A stretch of DNA of 64,000 nt from JABDMH01 sp965223025 (GCA_965223025.1 CBDCVP010000023.1:558001-622000); one strand, 5' to 3'. Shown: positions 1-11,145, counted from the stretch's first letter. Numbers and translations: made by a program. Notes: generated from the letters alone by a model not told the origin.

Positions 1-306
1 ACTAGATCAACGTAGAAGACCTTCACTTCGACTTCACCGGGTTGTAGACGCCTTTGGATCTGTTTCTTCGATTTCTGTTGGCTTCCTGGAGCCACCTGGT
101 CGAGGTTGGTCTGACTGACTATGAATACCAAATGTCTATCTAGTGATGACGTAGTAAGTGTTGCTAGATGCCTTATTAGGTGGCATTGCTGCAAGTAGAT
201 CCTGGAAAGTCAATAAAAGGACTCACGTACCTGCTGATTACATCATAATGTGCCTAGATTTTTCGTTATGATGCGATAGTCTTTGCCGTGAGGCAGCGAC
301 TGACAG
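1..306. other. Non-coding left edge of window
   Basis: No convincing gene, RNA or terminator was seen. The region is the leader of the penicillin-binding protein gene starting at 307. A short out-of-frame ORF beginning at 288 only overlaps that gene. Confidence 0.5.
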
Positions 307-2826
307 ATGACTGTGATAGAAACATTGAAGTCAAAGACTCAGCGGATTTTCAGGCAGTTGCCAGATACCTTGGCAGACTTGCATCTAATGCGCTGGGTGT
401 CAGATCAACCCTGGTGGAAATTGGTCTTGATGTTTGCCAGTGCGATGGCTATACTTGTTGTCACGGTTGTTCTTACTGTCTTTTTCCTGCTGTGGTCCGG
501 ACATTTTGGTTCCATACCTACCTATGCTGATTTGCAAAGTATTCAGAATAATCAGGCTGCGGAAGTGTACGACCATCGAGGTCTTCTCCTAGGAAAATAC
601 TACATAGAGAATAGAGTCAATGCTGATTTCTCGGAGTTGCCTGAGCATCTGATACAGGCATTGATCGCCACAGAGGATGCGCGTTTTTTTGAGCATGAAG
701 GAATTGATATCCGATCATTGGGCCGAGTTTTATTTAAGTCCATCTTATTATCGGATGAGTCTGCTGGTGGTGGAAGCACGATCAGCCAGCAGCTAGCTAA
801 GAATCTATACCCTCGACGTGACTACCGATACCTGAGTATCATTGTCAATAAGCTTCGGGAGATGTTGATTGCTCAGCGTCTGGAGCAGATCTATCCAAAA
901 GAACGGATCTTACGATTGTATTTAAATACAGTGCCTTTCGGTGGGAATACTTTCGGAGTAAAGGTCGCAGCTCGGAGATATTTTGACAAGGATCTGCATC
1001 GGTTGAATATTGGCGAAGCAGCGGTACTGGTTGGCATGCTAAAGGCCACTTCTTACTATAATCCGCATCGTTATCCGGAACGGGCAAAGAAACGACGTAA
1101 TGTGGTATTAGGTCAGATGGCAAGATTTAGCTACTTGGATTCGGCGGAAGCTCACCAGTGGTATGAACAACCCCTGGAGATCAACTATAAACCGGAGAGC
1201 CACGACCTGGGAATCGCCACCTATTTCAGGGAACATATCCGGCTCGAAATCGAAGACATCCTCAAAGAATTTCCGAAGGACGATGGCACATTCTACGACC
1301 TTTATCGCGACGGATTGCGCATCCATACCAGCATAGATGCCACCATGCAACGGTATGCGGAGGCTTCTGTACGTACTCATTTGACCACACTTCAGAGAGA
1401 TTTTCAAAGGGAATGGGGTGGCAAGGAGCCCTGGGCTAAATCTGATGTACTCGCAAAACTGATCGAGTCAAGTCAGCGATACCAAGCACTTATCGGTCAG
1501 GGAGTACCTGCAGCTCAGATCAAGGAGATTTTTGAGAAGCCGGTGGAGATGACTGTTTTTGATTGGGAGAAGGGCAAGAAAGAGGTGTCTATGTCGCCAC
1601 TCGACTCTATCCGATTCTATATGAGTATGCTACAGACCGGCATGCTGGTGGTCGAGCCCAGCAGTGGCCTGGTTCGTGCATGGGTTGGTGGAGTAGATCA
1701 TCGATTTGTGCAATATGACCACGTTAAGTCAAGACGCCAGGTCGGCTCGACGATCAAGCCCATCGTGTATACCGCAGCTCTGCGCAATGGAGTCAGACCG
1801 TGTGATTATTTTGAAAATAAGCTCGTCCAGTATGTTGACTATAAAGACTGGACTCCACAGAACAGTAATGGTCAGTATGGAGGATATTACAGTCTTGCCG
1901 GTGCTCTGAGTCATTCGATCAATACCATTGCGGTGGATCTGGCATTGACAGCAGGTATCACGGAGGTCACATCTTTGGCTGGTCAGATGGGAATCCGGAG
2001 TAAGATAGTAGACGAACCCGCAGTCGCGCTGGGTGCCGTCGAAGCATCACTTTGGGAGATGGTACAGATTTATGCCACCTACGCCGATGGTGGCGTCAAG
2101 CCCTCACTGCGTTACCTGGACCGAATAGAAACCCAGGATGGGAAAATCATCTATCAATCTCCAGAGCTCGAAAGCAAGGATCAAAAGCGGGTACTCGCAC
2201 AGGATGAGGCTGTCATAATGACTCAACTCATGCAGTCGGTAGTGGATAGTGGCTCAGCCAGAAGATTAAGGTCTGTCTATGGCCTCCGAGGGCCGATTGC
2301 CGGAAAAACAGGCACTACCCAAGACCAATCTGATGGATGGTTTTTGGGATACACCCCCCGACTGGTAGCAGGTGTGTGGGTTGGAGCAGAGTGGCCGATC
2401 GTTCATTTCAAAACCACAAGAGTCGGCCAGGGTGCCAATTCAGCTTTGCCCATATGGGCCCTATTTATGCAGAAAGTCAAAAAGAATAAGCGGACGTCTG
2501 CTTACCTGGAGGGCAGCTTCGATCAGCCGGACGATAGCGTCATGCTTGCTTTGGATTGTCCGCACTATTTACCGGAACTTCCATCGCTTTTTGACTCCAT
2601 TGCTGATTTTCGGGCATTGGTAGAATTTAGTCAATCCGTTGGCGACATTGAACCAGATCAACTTGAGAAGATCATGCGTCAGCGCCCACGCAAGGATTCT
2701 GAGTCGTTGAGTGAATACTCCAGGGAGATTCGGAAGCGGAATCGCAAAGTTCTGCAGAAAAGGGAGAGAAAGAAGAAGCGAAAGAAGTTTTGGGATAAAT
2801 TTACCGGCAAAGAAAAGAACAGATAG
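307..2826 (+). CDS. Class A penicillin-binding protein (PBP1A-type transglycosylase/transpeptidase)
   Basis: Bifunctional peptidoglycan synthase that polymerises lipid II glycan strands and cross-links the stem peptides, acting on the periplasmic face of the inner membrane. The 839-residue protein has a cytoplasmic N-terminus and one membrane anchor at about residues 38-63. The glycosyltransferase-51 domain follows, with the catalytic motif EDARFFEHEG near residue 123 and GGSTISQQ near 154. The transpeptidase domain has the nucleophile motif STIK (Ser481), the SxN motif S537-I-N539 and the KTG motif 667-669. The last 30 residues are strongly Lys/Arg-rich. All catalytic motifs are intact and the length is normal for the family. 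It appears monocistronic, with the TonB receptor gene 207 bases downstream. Confidence 0.96.
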   Translation: MTVIETLKSKTQRIFRQLPDTLADLHLMRWVSDQPWWKLVLMFASAMAILVVTVVLTVFFLLWSGHFGSIPTYADLQSIQNNQAAEVYDHRGLLLGKYYIENRVNADFSELPEHLIQALIATEDARFFEHEGIDIRSLGRVLFKSILLSDESAGGGSTISQQLAKNLYPRRDYRYLSIIVNKLREMLIAQRLEQIYPKERILRLYLNTVPFGGNTFGVKVAARRYFDKDLHRLNIGEAAVLVGMLKATSYYNPHRYPERAKKRRNVVLGQMARFSYLDSAEAHQWYEQPLEINYKPESHDLGIATYFREHIRLEIEDILKEFPKDDGTFYDLYRDGLRIHTSIDATMQRYAEASVRTHLTTLQRDFQREWGGKEPWAKSDVLAKLIESSQRYQALIGQGVPAAQIKEIFEKPVEMTVFDWEKGKKEVSMSPLDSIRFYMSMLQTGMLVVEPSSGLVRAWVGGVDHRFVQYDHVKSRRQVGSTIKPIVYTAALRNGVRPCDYFENKLVQYVDYKDWTPQNSNGQYGGYYSLAGALSHSINTIAVDLALTAGITEVTSLAGQMGIRSKIVDEPAVALGAVEASLWEMVQIYATYADGGVKPSLRYLDRIETQDGKIIYQSPELESKDQKRVLAQDEAVIMTQLMQSVVDSGSARRLRSVYGLRGPIAGKTGTTQDQSDGWFLGYTPRLVAGVWVGAEWPIVHFKTTRVGQGANSALPIWALFMQKVKKNKRTSAYLEGSFDQPDDSVMLALDCPHYLPELPSLFDSIADFRALVEFSQSVGDIEPDQLEKIMRQRPRKDSESLSEYSREIRKRNRKVLQKRERKKKRKKFWDKFTGKEKNR

Positions 2827-3033
2827 GCGGTGACCGTAGACTTTGGGTGCTGATCTCTCATGATCATTTAAGTATTGGCGTTTCAGCATCGGCAGTAGCT
2901 CATTTTGAGGGAGGTTTGAGGTTGGCTGGGGATCTGTTGCCCCAATGCATTTGGGAATGTATTTGCGAAATAATACCATCCAAGATGATATCTTGCGCAC
3001 TTTTCGAGTTAAAGAACACATTATTATTCTCCC

Positions 3034-5397
3034 ATGAGTCTCCGTCGGATTTTTTTAGGATTGTTTGCCATGATGACAGGCATCATATCGGCCCAATCGA
3101 CTATGAAAACTACCGTGAAGGGTAAGGTTATTGATGCTGTGACTCAAACTGCATTGGGATATACCACAGTCCAGATTCTGAGTGTCGACAGCGAAATCAT
3201 GATGGCTGGTGGCATTGCTGATGATACCGGAAACTTTGAGCTAGCAGTTGAGGCAGGAGATTATGTAGCAGTGTTTGATTTCATGGGATATCAGCAGCAG
3301 CGATCGGGTGCTTTTAGCACGACCAAGGACCAACCAATCTATGACTTTGGAACCATTGTGATGAGATCTGTGGCCAGCACCTTGGATGAAGTGGTCATCC
3401 AGGCAGAAAAAAGCCGGATGGAGCTTTCTCTGGACAAACGGATATTTAACGTTGGTAAAGATTTAGGGAATGCAGGAGGATCTGCTTCAGAAATTCTGAA
3501 TAATATTCCCTCGGTGACCGTGGATGCTGAAGGAACCGTGAGGTTAAGAGGGAGTAGTAATGTCAGATTGTTGATCGATGGGAAACCCTCAGGCCTGGTT
3601 AGTTTTAAAGGTGGGAGCGGTCTACAGCAATTGCAGGCTAGTCTGGTCGAAAAGGTAGAAGTGATCACCAATCCATCGGCAAGGTACGAGGCCGAGGGGA
3701 TGTCGGGTATTATTAATATCATTTTGAAAAAAGAGAAGAAGCAGGGATTCAATGGATCTTTTGAGGTGACTGGTGGAAGCCCCGCAAATATTGGTGGAGC
3801 TGCCAATGTCAACTACCGGCAGAATAATTTCAATTTTTTTATTAATTACGGAATTTCTTTCCGGATTTTTCCGGCTTATCGAATGCTCTATCAGGAGATT
3901 TTTGCTGGTGACACAACGCTAGTATCTAGACAGACCTATGACGGTCGGCATAAGGGTTTTTCTCAGAATATCAGGGGTGGTATAGATTACTATTTTAGTG
4001 AAACTAGTATCCTTACCGGTTCCTATTTATTTCGGCGCAGTGATGGCAATCGGTACACGGATTTGCGATATGAAGACTACTTATTTGACACTGATCACCT
4101 GATTGGATATACTACTAGAGTGCAAGATGAAGATGAGAAAGAGCCCAACAATGAGTATGCATTATCATATAAGAAGTTGTTTGCCAGAAAAGGACATGAG
4201 TTTTCTGCTGATCTGAGGTTCTTGGATAACTGGGAAGATTCTGATCAAGTATTTACTCAGCAGTCTTTCGACCCCAATGGTGTCCAGATTTCCGAACTGA
4301 TTCAACTTTCTCCCAATGACGAAACGGAACAGCAGCTGTTATTCCAGTCCGATTATATCCATCCCTTTGGTGAGGAGGGTGAGTTGGAAGCGGGTGCAAG
4401 ATTGAGCTCTAGGACCATCACCAACGATTACCTCGTAAGTGAGCGGAATGAAACTGGTGATTTTGTTCCGCTGCCTGGTTTACAAAATGATTTCACCTAT
4501 CGTGAAAAGATCAATGCCATCTATGGAATCTATGGCAACAAGGTCAAGAAGTTTGGTTATCAGCTGGGATTACGGGCAGAGTGGACGGATATCGAAACAG
4601 TACTGGAAGATACGGGGGAGCGAAACCCTCGCCAGTATGTCAACACCTTTCCCAGTGCTCATCTTACCTTCGAATTGATCAATGGTCATGCCGTGCAGAT
4701 CAGCTACAGTAGGAGAGTACGACGGCCGGTTTACCGAGAGTTGAATCCGTTTATAACCTACTCAGACAATCGTAATTTTTTCAGTGGTAATCCAGATCTA
4801 GATCCAGAGTATAGCGACGCCTTCGAGGTCGGTCATGTAAAGTATTTTGACCAGGGATCGATTGCTTCAGCACTCTATTACAGGCACACAGATGGTACCG
4901 TGCAAAGTATAAGATCTGTTGGGTTGGATGGCAACTCGAATACAAGGCCTGAGAATCTAAAATCCGAACAAGCCTTTGGTGCAGAATTTACCGCAGGATA
5001 TCATCCAGCGTCGTGGTGGAAATTCGATATTAATTTTAATCTTTTTCATGCAGTCATTGACGCCAGCAATTATGAAAGGGCATTTAATGCAGAGACCACC
5101 TCTTGGTTTGCTCGTCAAACCTCCAGATTTTCACTTTCAGATCATTGCGATTTTCAGATACGTGCTCATTATGATGCACCCCGCCGAATTCCTCAAGGAA
5201 AAAGAAAGGGTCTGTACTATATCGACCTGGCTTTTACCCAAGACTTCTGGGAGGAGAAAGCCACGGTGACTCTTAATGTCACGGATTTGTTTAAAAGCAA
5301 TCGGACAAGATCTGTTTTGAACGGATTAAATTATTACGCAGAGACCGAAGCCTTTAGATATCGTCAGATCAATGCGACGTTGAGTTATCGGTTGAAT

Positions 5398-5403
<6 letters not shown>
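3034..5403 (+). CDS. TonB-dependent outer-membrane receptor (OMP_b-brl_3 type)
   Basis: The 789-residue outer-membrane protein has a cleavable signal peptide (about residues 1-20, ending ISAQ). A CarboxypepD-regulatory-like beta-sandwich follows (about 27-100), then a plug domain (about 125-230, with the RLRGSSNVRLLIDGKPSG region) and a C-terminal 22-strand-type barrel. It matches the Bacteroidota outer membrane beta-barrel family (PF14905-like) rather than SusC: it is shorter than SusC and has no SusD partner nearby. The substrate cannot be told from sequence; related proteins are thought to take up peptides, metals or small ligands. The stop codon at 5401-5403 lies within the first unit of a heptamer repeat array, so the gene ends exactly where the repeat begins. 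Confidence 0.9.
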
Positions 5404-5859
<456 letters not shown>

Positions 5860-5863
5860 GACA

Positions 5864-6226
5864 TCAAATAAACTTCCGTGGATTTCTCATCATGAATCCA
5901 AGAATTTTACCCACTTCTTGTGACCTCTCGAGCAACTGCTCATGAGCTTCATGGTTGATGTAATTGCATGCTAATGAAAATTGCAGCCATGACTGGGTTT
6001 CTGCATTTTCCATATCTGCATCGCTAATTTTTGCTAGAAAGTGTTTCGAATACCTTCTCTTTCGGTACCCTTCAGCCAGGCAAACGCAAACTGATCTTGA
6101 AGATCTTCGAATTTGATCAACCAGCGAATATTTCTCCTCTTTGGGAAATTGTTTAGTCAATTCAAAAATATCCATCGCCAGTTCGAAGGCCTTCTTGTAT
6201 GCCTGTAGGTCTTTGAATGTGGACAT
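5864..6226 (-). CDS. Four-helix-bundle protein (23S rRNA intervening-sequence / S23 family)
   Basis: The 120-residue protein begins MSTFKDLQAYKKAFEL and continues with LVDQIRRSSRSV and the LAEGY segment, which is the pattern of the S23 / four-helix-bundle family first found in 23S rRNA intervening sequences. The molecular role is not established; these are small cytosolic helical proteins. I chose the Met at 6226 because the family motif starts there; an upstream in-frame extension to 6295 runs into repeat-like sequence. The gene is framed by heptamer repeats: array 1 begins 4 bases beyond its stop codon, and a short vestige of the same repeat lies about 45 bases upstream of the start. This suggests that gene and repeat travel together. 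Confidence 0.88.
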   Translation of the reverse strand: MSTFKDLQAYKKAFELAMDIFELTKQFPKEEKYSLVDQIRRSSRSVCVCLAEGYRKRRYSKHFLAKISDADMENAETQSWLQFSLACNYINHEAHEQLLERSQEVGKILGFMMRNPRKFI

Positions 6227-6271
6227 TTGCTGTAGTTTGATGTGGAAAACAAAATCATTTCTCAAACTCGT

Positions 6272-6296
6272 GGACAGTAGACTGCACACTGCCAAC
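6272..6296. repeat. Vestige of the heptamer repeat
   Basis: About 25 bases reading GGACAGTAGACTGCACACTG and onward repeat the ACTG/CAGT spacing of array 1 on the far side of the four-helix-bundle gene. It is too short to be sure by itself, but the match in phase and composition is good. Confidence 0.6.
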
Positions 6297-6315
6297 AGCC
6301 CGACTCAGTACTGAA

Positions 6316-7632
6316 TCACACAGCTTTCAGTACGCGCAATGCATTGCCACCAAGGATTTTCCGGATGTCATCATCTGAATAACCCATTTGTACTAACCCG
6401 ACGGTAAAGAGAGGCCAATTGGTCCAAGCCATGCTCTTCTTCATTTCCCTGGTCTCATTATAGGGATCGGGAGGCCATAGTGCTTCCCAGCGAATTCTTT
6501 TGGGTGCTGCACGTGGAATGCTGCGACCCTCCTCGGCGGCAAATTGGGATGTAGTAGCCACGTCCGTGCCAATACCGACATAGTCAGCTCCAAAGTGTTG
6601 AACCACATAGTCGATATGTTGCAGCATTTGAGCAATGTCTCCCGACCCTCCTAGAAATCTTGGAATGCAGCAAATCCCAATATAACCGCCACCATCAGCA
6701 ATGGCCTTGATGACGGCATCTGGCTTAGACCTGATGTGCTGGTGCAGAGCAGTGCAGGTCGTATGACTTGCGACGACGGGTTTCGTCGATTGCTGTGCAG
6801 CTTCTATGCTGGTTTGCCAGCTAGAATGTGCGATGTCGACCAAGACGCCTACTCGATTCATCTCCCCTACAACTGCTCGACCAAAATCACTAAGACCGGC
6901 GTTGGCAGGTTCGGCACAACCGTCACCTATCAAGTTGCGGCGATTATAAGTGAGATGCATCATGCGAATCCCCAACTGATAGAAAACACGGATGTATCTC
7001 AATTCTTCCTCCAGCGAGACCATATCCAACGGCATGGGAACCCCATTACCACTAAAATATAGGGCATGTCGCTGCTCATTTTTTGCCTCAATGACGTCTT
7101 CTGGACGAATGGCCTTCGTCAGAAATTCCGGCATCATGTCGGTGACATAGGTGAATCTCGCAAGGCGTTTCAGTAGCACTTTTACCGAGTTGCTCTCTTC
7201 ACCCGCATTCTGGAATATACAAGTGACACCGGAAGCTCTCCAATTATTGATAAACTCTTGGCGCTCTCGTTCGTGTACCACAAATCTGGTCATATACTGA
7301 TCCTCTTTCAGATCACTAATCTCCAGTGCCGAAGCCTTGCCCCTCATGACCTCGGCTACCGCTGCTCCGTCATAAGCTGCCCTGGGCATAAATCCATACG
7401 TTTCGAAAACAACAGAATTCTCGTGGAGTTCTAGACCATGCTCAAGATCCCTTTTGCTGGGCTTCAAGATTTTTAGCGCGATATCCCTTGCCTCCTTGAT
7501 CTGGTCAGTTACTTCATAGTCCGACTTCAAGAAAGGCTTATTGCGATTCTTCATCAGACAGATTTGGTAGTTTGCGGCCAAGCCCATACCACCAATCCCT
7601 GTCTTTCTGAGAAAATCTCGTCTGTTACTCAT
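6316..7632 (-). CDS. Exported peptidase M19 (renal/membrane dipeptidase)-like protein
   Basis: A 438-residue protein with a Tat-like N-terminus (RRDFLRK at residues 4-10, then a weakly hydrophobic stretch), so it probably acts in the periplasm. The M19 TIM-barrel is recognisable by VDIAHSSW and VASHTTC, which carry the two C-terminal zinc histidines of the family, and by GIGTDVA near the C-terminus. Family members hydrolyse dipeptides with a dinuclear zinc centre. Here the first-strand H-x-D metal motif is not visible; the equivalent stretch (about residues 73-81) reads SVVFETYGF. The protein may therefore bind one metal or belong to a divergent subgroup. Next on the same strand is a sulfatase with about 90 bases between. 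Confidence 0.82.
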   Translation of the reverse strand: MSNRRDFLRKTGIGGMGLAANYQICLMKNRNKPFLKSDYEVTDQIKEARDIALKILKPSKRDLEHGLELHENSVVFETYGFMPRAAYDGAAVAEVMRGKASALEISDLKEDQYMTRFVVHERERQEFINNWRASGVTCIFQNAGEESNSVKVLLKRLARFTYVTDMMPEFLTKAIRPEDVIEAKNEQRHALYFSGNGVPMPLDMVSLEEELRYIRVFYQLGIRMMHLTYNRRNLIGDGCAEPANAGLSDFGRAVVGEMNRVGVLVDIAHSSWQTSIEAAQQSTKPVVASHTTCTALHQHIRSKPDAVIKAIADGGGYIGICCIPRFLGGSGDIAQMLQHIDYVVQHFGADYVGIGTDVATTSQFAAEEGRSIPRAAPKRIRWEALWPPDPYNETREMKKSMAWTNWPLFTVGLVQMGYSDDDIRKILGGNALRVLKAV

Positions 7633-7725
7633 GTTGAAATTTCTTCATTCTGTAAAGAGGCCATCATAAGAACTCTTGACAATTATTCACCAGATAAAGA
7701 ATTAATGTGGAGAAAGTCAAGCGAA

Positions 7726-9345
7726 CTATTTAGCCATCTCCTTGTACATATTGATGTAGTGTTGGTCTAGTTGTTCGTTGTCCTGATATTTTTCACGGAG
7801 GGCCGCGAGTCTCTTCGAGAGGTCCTCGAGGACATTTTTATATGCAGGATCTGCATACACACTTTTCATCTCTTGCGGATCATTTTTGCGATCGTATAAT
7901 TCCCATTCATCTACATCATCATAAAAGTGGATCAGTTTATAGTCTTCGGTCACGATGCCATAATGTCTCTTGACCATGTGCACAGCCGGGTACTCATAGT
8001 AATGGTAATATACAGCATCGCGAAATTCAGCGGTATCTCCTTTAAATAATGGAATGAGGTTTTCGCCCTGCATTTCAACGGGGGGCTTAATTCCGGCAGC
8101 ATGGAGCATAGTAGGTGCAAAATCCAGGTTCTGCACCATTTGAGTATTGACCGATCCAGGCTGAATGATACCGGGCCATTTTATCAGCAGTGGTGTTTTA
8201 AAGGATTCGTCATAGATAAATCTTTTGTCAAACCAACCATGCTCTCCCAGATAAAATCCCTGATCGGAAGTGTAGATCACCAGCGTGTTTTCACTGAGCC
8301 CTTTGTCATCCAAATAATCAAGTACTTTACCTACTCCTTCATCTACTGCTGCAATGCTCCCCAGATAATCCTGCATATAGCGCTGATATCGCCAGCTCAT
8401 CAACTCTCTCTTTGACATACTGGGGTAAGTCTCCTTAAATGCTTCGTTGATCGGTCCATATACTTCATCCCAGGCTGCGCGTTGGCTCGCATTTTGGCGA
8501 CCTACTTCCCTTTCGAATGCTTTTTTGTCCCAGTCAGCTGTCTCAGATATACCTAACTCATCCATGACTGACGGATATATTTTACTATCACCAGCCCAGT
8601 TCATATGTTCTAGGAGATTCATTTCTGCCTCCTTCGCTGCTGACCCACGACCTTGATAGTCATCAAACAAGGTCTCGGGCTCCGGAAATGTTCTCTTAGT
8701 AAAATCCCGATAATGTCTGGGTGCTGGAAGCCATTCACGATGCGGGGCTTTGTGTAAATACATCAGCAGAAAAGGCTTTTCTCGATCGCGATCCTCTTCC
8801 AACCACTCAAGGGTCATGTCGGTGATGATGTCTGTCGTATAGCCCTCTACCCGGATGCGTCCTTCATGTTTGGTAATAAAATCAGGATTGTAATATGTGC
8901 CCTGGCCCGGTAATATTCGAAACTGATCAAAGCCCTTGGGGCTGTTGCCAAAGTGCAATTTGCCAAACATGGCAGTTTGGTATCCGGCATTTTGTAGAAT
9001 CTGAGGAAAAGTGATCTGAGTCGTATCAAATGGAAAGCGATTATCTATTTTTCCGTTTAGGTGGCTGTGTTTTCCCGTAAGTATCACGGCACGGGAAGGA
9101 GCACAAATAGAGTTGGTCACACAGGCGTTTCTGAACAAAAGGCCACCCTGAGCGATTCTGTCGATGTTGGGAGTTTCCAACAGTTTATGGCTATAGGCAC
9201 TGATGGCCTGATAAGCATGATCGTCTGACATCATGAAAACAATGTTGGGACGATCCTGCATCGATTGGCTTGTAGCTTCCTTTTTCGAATCGCAAGCTAT
9301 CAGACTAATAAGCGCGATAAATAGTAGGAATGACTGTTTTCTCAT
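7726..9345 (-). CDS. Sulfatase lipoprotein (S1 family), paralogue A
   Basis: A 539-residue S1 formylglycine-dependent sulfatase. The signal peptide ends in LIAC with Cys18, giving a lipoprotein anchored in the periplasm or at the surface. The N-terminal metal site is MSDDH (Asp41, Asp42). The formylglycine motif is CAPSR with Cys81 as the residue to be modified, followed by AVILTGKHSH. The C-terminal part has the typical DQGFYLGEHGWFDKR region and an ELYDRKNDP segment. The overall pattern resembles N-acetylglucosamine-6-sulfatase / N-sulfoglucosamine-type enzymes (S1_11-like); the exact substrate is inference. It is a tandem paralogue of the sulfatase at 9526-11145. Confidence 0.93.
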   Translation of the reverse strand: MRKQSFLLFIALISLIACDSKKEATSQSMQDRPNIVFMMSDDHAYQAISAYSHKLLETPNIDRIAQGGLLFRNACVTNSICAPSRAVILTGKHSHLNGKIDNRFPFDTTQITFPQILQNAGYQTAMFGKLHFGNSPKGFDQFRILPGQGTYYNPDFITKHEGRIRVEGYTTDIITDMTLEWLEEDRDREKPFLLMYLHKAPHREWLPAPRHYRDFTKRTFPEPETLFDDYQGRGSAAKEAEMNLLEHMNWAGDSKIYPSVMDELGISETADWDKKAFEREVGRQNASQRAAWDEVYGPINEAFKETYPSMSKRELMSWRYQRYMQDYLGSIAAVDEGVGKVLDYLDDKGLSENTLVIYTSDQGFYLGEHGWFDKRFIYDESFKTPLLIKWPGIIQPGSVNTQMVQNLDFAPTMLHAAGIKPPVEMQGENLIPLFKGDTAEFRDAVYYHYYEYPAVHMVKRHYGIVTEDYKLIHFYDDVDEWELYDRKNDPQEMKSVYADPAYKNVLEDLSKRLAALREKYQDNEQLDQHYINMYKEMAK

Positions 9346-9525
9346 GGACTATGATTATTTCGTAAAAAGTTAATGGCTCAGCGGTTGGTTTATGACGGAC
9401 ACAATTGAATCACGGTGATCTCTAGAGAATCACGGGATGGTTTGATGACTTCAGAATAAAAGCTTCATACTGTCGTATGATAGTGTCGGCTATTTTTATG
9501 GACAAACTGTCCTACTAGATGACAA

Positions 9526-11145
9526 TCATCTCCTGCCTGCATCCTGATACATTTTAATATAGTGTTGGTCGAGTGTATCTGAATCCTTGTATTTTACTCT
9601 AAGCTCTGCCAATTTTTCTTTGAGATGTAAAACCACCGATTGATAGTTTGGATCGTGGAAAACATTTTTCATTTCGAGTGTATCCTTTTTTCGGTCATAT
9701 AGTTCCCATTCATCTACATCGTCGTAGAAATGAGCCAGCTTGTATTCTTCAGTCACGATTCCATAATGGCGTTTCACCATATGAGCACCGGGATATTCGT
9801 AATAGTGGTAATAAACAGCGTTGCGAAATCCAGTCGATTTTCCTTTAAATAATGGAATGAGGTTTTCACCTTGCATCTCCCTGGGTGGGATTATGCTTGC
9901 AGCCCTCAGAAAGGTAGGAGCAAAGTCAAGATTCTGCACCATCTGCGTATTTACTGATCCGGGTCGAATCACCCCTGGCCATTTTACCAGGAGTGGCGTC
10001 TTGAAAGATTCATCATAAATAAATCGCTTATCAAACCAACCGTGTTCACCAAGATAAAATCCTTGGTCTGAGGTATATACAACTATGGTGTTATCATCCA
10101 ATCCACTTTCCTCGAGATAATCCAAGACCTTGCCCACCCCTTCATCTACCGCTGCAATACACCCTAGATAGTCTTGCATATATCGCTGGTATTTCCAGCG
10201 CATCATAGCCTTCTTATCCATAGATGGGTATCGCCGCTTCAGGTCTTGCATCACTGGGCCGTAGGCGGCATTCCACGCGGCGAGTTGCTCCGGAGTCTGT
10301 CGCTTCACCCTGCCCTCAAAAGCCCTGCGTCCACCATCATTGACTTGTTTTATTCCCAGTTCATCCATGATGGATGGATCAAGCTTGTTGTCACCAGCCC
10401 AGGTCATGTGTGTAAAAACATTCATTTCGGCTTCGCGTGCGGCGGTACCTCTTCCCGAGTAATCGTCAAAAAGTGTGGGTGGTTCTGGAAACGTCTTTTT
10501 CACATATTCTTTAAAATGACGCTCTGCTGGCTGCCAAGCCCGGTGGGGAGCTTTGTGCAGGTACATAAGCAGGAAGGGATCATCTGGTTTACGCTCCTTC
10601 TCCAGCCAATCAAGTGTCATCTCCGTGATGATGTCCGTGGTATATCCCTCTACCCGGATCCGTCCTTGATACTTGGTGATGAAATCCGGGTTGTAGTAGT
10701 GACCCTGGCCAGGTAATATTTTGAATTGATCAAAACCTTTAGGGTTATTGCCAAAATGCAATTTCCCAAACATAGCCGTTTGATAACCAGCATCTTGCAT
10801 AATTTGAGGAAAGGTAATCTGGGTAGTGTCAAAAGGAAATCGATTATCGATCTTACCGTTTAAGTGGCTGTGCTTACCTGTCAGTATCACTGCCCGGGAG
10901 GGAGCACAAATGGAGTTGGTGACGCAGGCGTTGGTAAAGATCATACCTTCCTTGGCAATTCGGTCTATCTGCGGTGTCTGAATCAACTTATCGCTATAGG
11001 CACTGATGGCCTGATAGGCATGATCATCAGACATGATGAAGACGATGTTAGGAAGGTTTTCTTTTGAGGATGATGACACTACGGTTTTTTCGGAGCAAGA
11101 TGTCCAAAACAAGGTGGCGCAGATGAGTATGAGGATAATTCGCAT
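9526..11145 (-). CDS. Sulfatase lipoprotein (S1 family), paralogue B
   Basis: A 539-residue S1 sulfatase closely similar to its neighbour along the whole length, including the metal site MSDDHAYQAISAYS, the formylglycine motif CAPSRAVILTGKHSHLNGK and the GEHGWFDKRFIYDES segment. Its signal peptide ends in WTSC, giving a lipoprotein. I use the ATG at 11145; a GTG one codon upstream is also in frame. The two genes have the same direction with 180 bases between, so this is a tandem duplication. Divergence is concentrated in the N-terminus and in a middle segment (about residues 240-300), which could alter substrate fit. A role in desulfating host or algal glycans is inferred. Confidence 0.93.
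   Translation of the reverse strand: MRIILILICATLFWTSCSEKTVVSSSSKENLPNIVFIMSDDHAYQAISAYSDKLIQTPQIDRIAKEGMIFTNACVTNSICAPSRAVILTGKHSHLNGKIDNRFPFDTTQITFPQIMQDAGYQTAMFGKLHFGNNPKGFDQFKILPGQGHYYNPDFITKYQGRIRVEGYTTDIITEMTLDWLEKERKPDDPFLLMYLHKAPHRAWQPAERHFKEYVKKTFPEPPTLFDDYSGRGTAAREAEMNVFTHMTWAGDNKLDPSIMDELGIKQVNDGGRRAFEGRVKRQTPEQLAAWNAAYGPVMQDLKRRYPSMDKKAMMRWKYQRYMQDYLGCIAAVDEGVGKVLDYLEESGLDDNTIVVYTSDQGFYLGEHGWFDKRFIYDESFKTPLLVKWPGVIRPGSVNTQMVQNLDFAPTFLRAASIIPPREMQGENLIPLFKGKSTGFRNAVYYHYYEYPGAHMVKRHYGIVTEEYKLAHFYDDVDEWELYDRKKDTLEMKNVFHDPNYQSVVLHLKEKLAELRVKYKDSDTLDQHYIKMYQDAGRR

Noticed and set aside
288..530. Cysteine-rich 80-codon ORF overlapping the penicillin-binding protein start
   Set aside because: Out-of-frame shadow of a gene with intact family motifs.
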